NCBI GenBank assembly: GCA_918026815.1
Contig: CAKJVC010000091.1
Location: 62,001 to 126,000, forward strand
Origin: Chalara sp. BL73
Taxonomy: Eukaryota > Ascomycota > Leotiomycetes > Helotiales
DNA: 64,000 nt
Direction of reading: 5' to 3'
The translations under genes and the position numbers were made by a program. Below, piece after piece: positions 62,031 through 64,000 of the stretch. Under the pieces are notes generated by a model that ran no database searches, was not told the DNA's origin, and was given only the letters and a program-made list of their open reading frames with translations. The first letter of the stretch is position 1; each line of letters opens with the position of its first letter.

Positions 62031-63021
62031 AATCCCGATTTTTGCTGGTTAAATTTCCAAGACAAAGATTGGAAATTTGAATTTGAGTTACAATTACGTA
62101 CGTTGTACAACCGAGACTATGCTTCTAAAAGAAGTAACACACAGTCGCTTCAGCAACTTCGCGATGTTAATCTTGACCTTTTAGCAATTGCTCTTAATAG
62201 AAATCGAACTAGTCGAGATAGTATTAGCAGTGATCCGTTTGAAGAGCCTGTTAATCATAAAGTAGATCAGTATTTGTTACTTCGTAAGTTTTTTTTGGTT
62301 TTTTTTAAGGTTGTATTCGGTTAATTCTGTTTTGATACTAATCTTTATACTAATCTTAGTAACAGCAAACGACAATAAACAAATACTCAAAGTGTAGAAA
62401 GATTTTAAGCCTCGACTTCCAGGCTTAGCAGCTTTAGCAAAAAACATTCTGTGTATACTTATAGCTAGTGTTGGCGTAAAGCGAGTTTTTAGTTTCGCCA
62501 GAGATATTTGCTACTATCGCCGAAGGCAGCTAAAACCTAGCACAATTCGTATACTGATATTAGTGTATTATTATCAAGTTAAGAATCGTAGTATCGACGA
62601 TCAGCATATAGCTTTGTCGTGCAACATAGAAAATGCTGATATAACTGACGAGCAAATTGCAATTGAGTATTAACAACGAGAATCTGAAATTAATTTAAGT
62701 TATCAACGAGCCAATAATTTAGATAACAATCTGTATATAAGCGACGAAAAGGAATTTGGCCAAGCTGCTCGTACAGCTCTACAAAAAAGCCGTTTAAAAT
62801 ATATCAGCCGGCGAACTACTCGACAGTTGCGTATGCAAAAGCGACAAACGCAATCTTTTTCTCACTCTGGTATTTTTTTTAGAACGACTAAAAATACTCG
62901 AAGATCCGGCTATATACAACGTTCTCGAGTCGCCTGTACAAGAAAAAGCACTTAATTTGAATTCAAGGAATGAAGTTCTTGAGCTTCCTGCACTTACACT
63001 TACAAATGCAAGTTCAGCAGT

Positions 63022-63571
63022 CAGTGTACAAAATTAGAGTATTAGATTAGATTATAGCATAATACTCTAATCTAATCTAATTGAAAAATCTAATAATCTA
63101 ATCTAATCTAAATCTAATTTAACTAATTAAATTATATTTGAGTATGTTAGAGTATAATTACGTAAGCTGCTATATAAGCAGGGAAATTGTTATTCCGTTC
63201 CGAGCTAAACCTAATTAAGTAAAGTTTTTCTCGGTTAATTTTAGCTTCTTGAAACCCTTTTTTTTCGTACAATTTCGGTATAACAATATAAAGCTTCGAC
63301 AAAAATCTCGTGATTTCTGATAACTTTATAAGTAATAACTTATTAGCAAAAGCTTAATTAAAGAACTTTGTAATTAATTCTAATTGGTTTTTTTTTATAG
63401 TAGATTAAGTTTATTACAACAAACTTATATTAGATTATAATTTAATTATTTTTGATTGCTACTCTAAATCTAATCTAATCTAATAAAATTTTCGCTACTC
63501 TAATCTAATTTAATCTAATCTAATTATAATTGAATATAATTGAGTAATTAGAGTTTTTTGTTCTCACACTA
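63022..63571. mobile_element. 550-bp non-autonomous hAT-type MITE
   Basis: The left end CAGTGTACAAAATTAGAG and right end CTCTAATT..GTTCTCACACTA (read inverted) form imperfect inverted repeats. TCAGCAGT is duplicated exactly at 63,014-63,021 and 63,572-63,579, the 8-bp duplication of hAT elements. The interior is AT-rich, with many CTAATCTAATC repeats near both ends. Removal with one duplication restores the host frame. Confidence 0.82.
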
Positions 63572-63730
63572 TCAGCAGTATTGGGGCAACATTCTCGACT
63601 AAACTCTAGTCAACTTTCAAGTAAACTGAATCAGGCTTCTAACGAGCGTTCTAGCTTTACTTCAAGACCAGGAACACATACTTCTTTTCGTTCACTTTCT
63701 CATGTAAATAAAAGGCCGCGGTTAGATTAG

Positions 63731-64000
63731 AATTGATTATTTAATTTTATTTATGTTAGTAGCTATTTGTATGTAGTTTCGATCATGTAACCAGCACCTG
63801 AAACGTGAGGCCTCGATTCTGCTCGGCCCTGTAGAACGAGAGCTTAGAACAATCAAGAACAACCAACAACGAAGACTTATCCACCAACCTCAACGAGTAT
63901 TGCGCATGAAACACATGCGTGCGTGCCTTCAGGTTAAAGTATAAGTAATTACTACGACCCCGGTGTTCCCACAATTTTTTTCAGAAAAAATATCCTACAA
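63731..64000. other. Window end, no recognised feature
   Basis: Balanced composition with only a short minus-strand frame (63,783-63,974). Nothing recognised. Confidence 0.35.

Larger units (their letters stand above)
61669..63730 (+). pseudogene. hAT transposase gene, N-truncated and interrupted by two elements
   Basis: The reading frame begins in the middle of a transposase (ISAAEEKLDKYYNKT, LYSIAVILDFSKKLGYFNP), is broken by a solo LTR at 61,857-62,030, and resumes directly (DFCWLNFQDKDW). An intron follows with donor GTAAG at about 62,286 and acceptor TTAG at about 62,359. Then comes the hAT C-terminal dimerisation region (KDFKPRLPGLAALAKNIL, FSFARDICYYRRRQLKPST). Stops at about 61,714 (TGA), 62,395 (TAG, from a TGG that is W in the family) and 62,671 (TAA) fit transitions. 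A T8 run near 62,873 appears to slip the frame. A C-terminal extension runs to TAG at 63,728-63,730 across a 550-bp MITE. Less mutated than the other hAT copies. Confidence 0.78.

Noticed and set aside
63022..63571. CTAATCTAATC repeats as an interstitial telomere
   Set aside because: The unit is CTAAT-like, not the TTAGGG type of most filamentous fungi, and it lies inside a bounded MITE.

Overview
The window is from a filamentous ascomycete-type fungal genome. It has genes with short 50-90 bp GT..AG introns, fungal secondary-metabolism families, many chromodomain-bearing Ty3/gypsy and hAT elements, and very AT-rich repeat blocks carrying dense C-to-T/G-to-A transitions, as left by a repeat-induced mutation system. 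The species cannot be named from the sequence.

Layout. About 1-14,262 is mutated transposon sequence: the 3' end of element A, a hAT copy, and a 10.2 kb gypsy element (D1) sitting inside an opposite-facing copy of itself (D2). About 14,263-16,342 is less mutated and holds a TA-flanked MITE and a 30-bp tandem repeat but no gene I recognise. About 16,343-49,745 is a nested transposon block. A hAT element (hAT2) is opened by gypsy B2, which is opened by C2, which is opened by minus-strand gypsy E. Inside E sits A1 (24,475-44,965), inside A1 sits B1 (26,204-40,784), and inside B1 sits C1 (30,473-38,291). A1, B1 and C1 each have equal-length LTR pairs and a perfect 5-bp target duplication. A further hAT (46,997-49,565) has a perfect 8-bp duplication.

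About 49,751-60,958 is the only conventional gene region and looks like a decaying secondary-metabolite cluster without its backbone enzyme. It holds the 3' stub of a Baeyer-Villiger-type monooxygenase, two thioredoxin-reductase-like flavoproteins and two LaeA/UMTA-like methyltransferases arranged as a mirror image (TrxR1-MT1 minus, MT2-TrxR2 plus), a wax-synthase-like membrane acyltransferase, a cytochrome P450 and a third methyltransferase. Only the P450 and the third methyltransferase read intact. The other five genes carry stops, frameshifts or a lost splice acceptor, and most of these lesions are transitions in the same sequence context as in the transposons.

About 61,669-63,730 is a hAT transposase gene broken by a solo LTR and a 550-bp MITE, each with a perfect target duplication.

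The most unusual signal is the mutation context. In LTR pairs, G changes to A when followed by A or G, and C changes to T when preceded by T or C, while CpG is largely spared. This is not the CpA preference of classical RIP.
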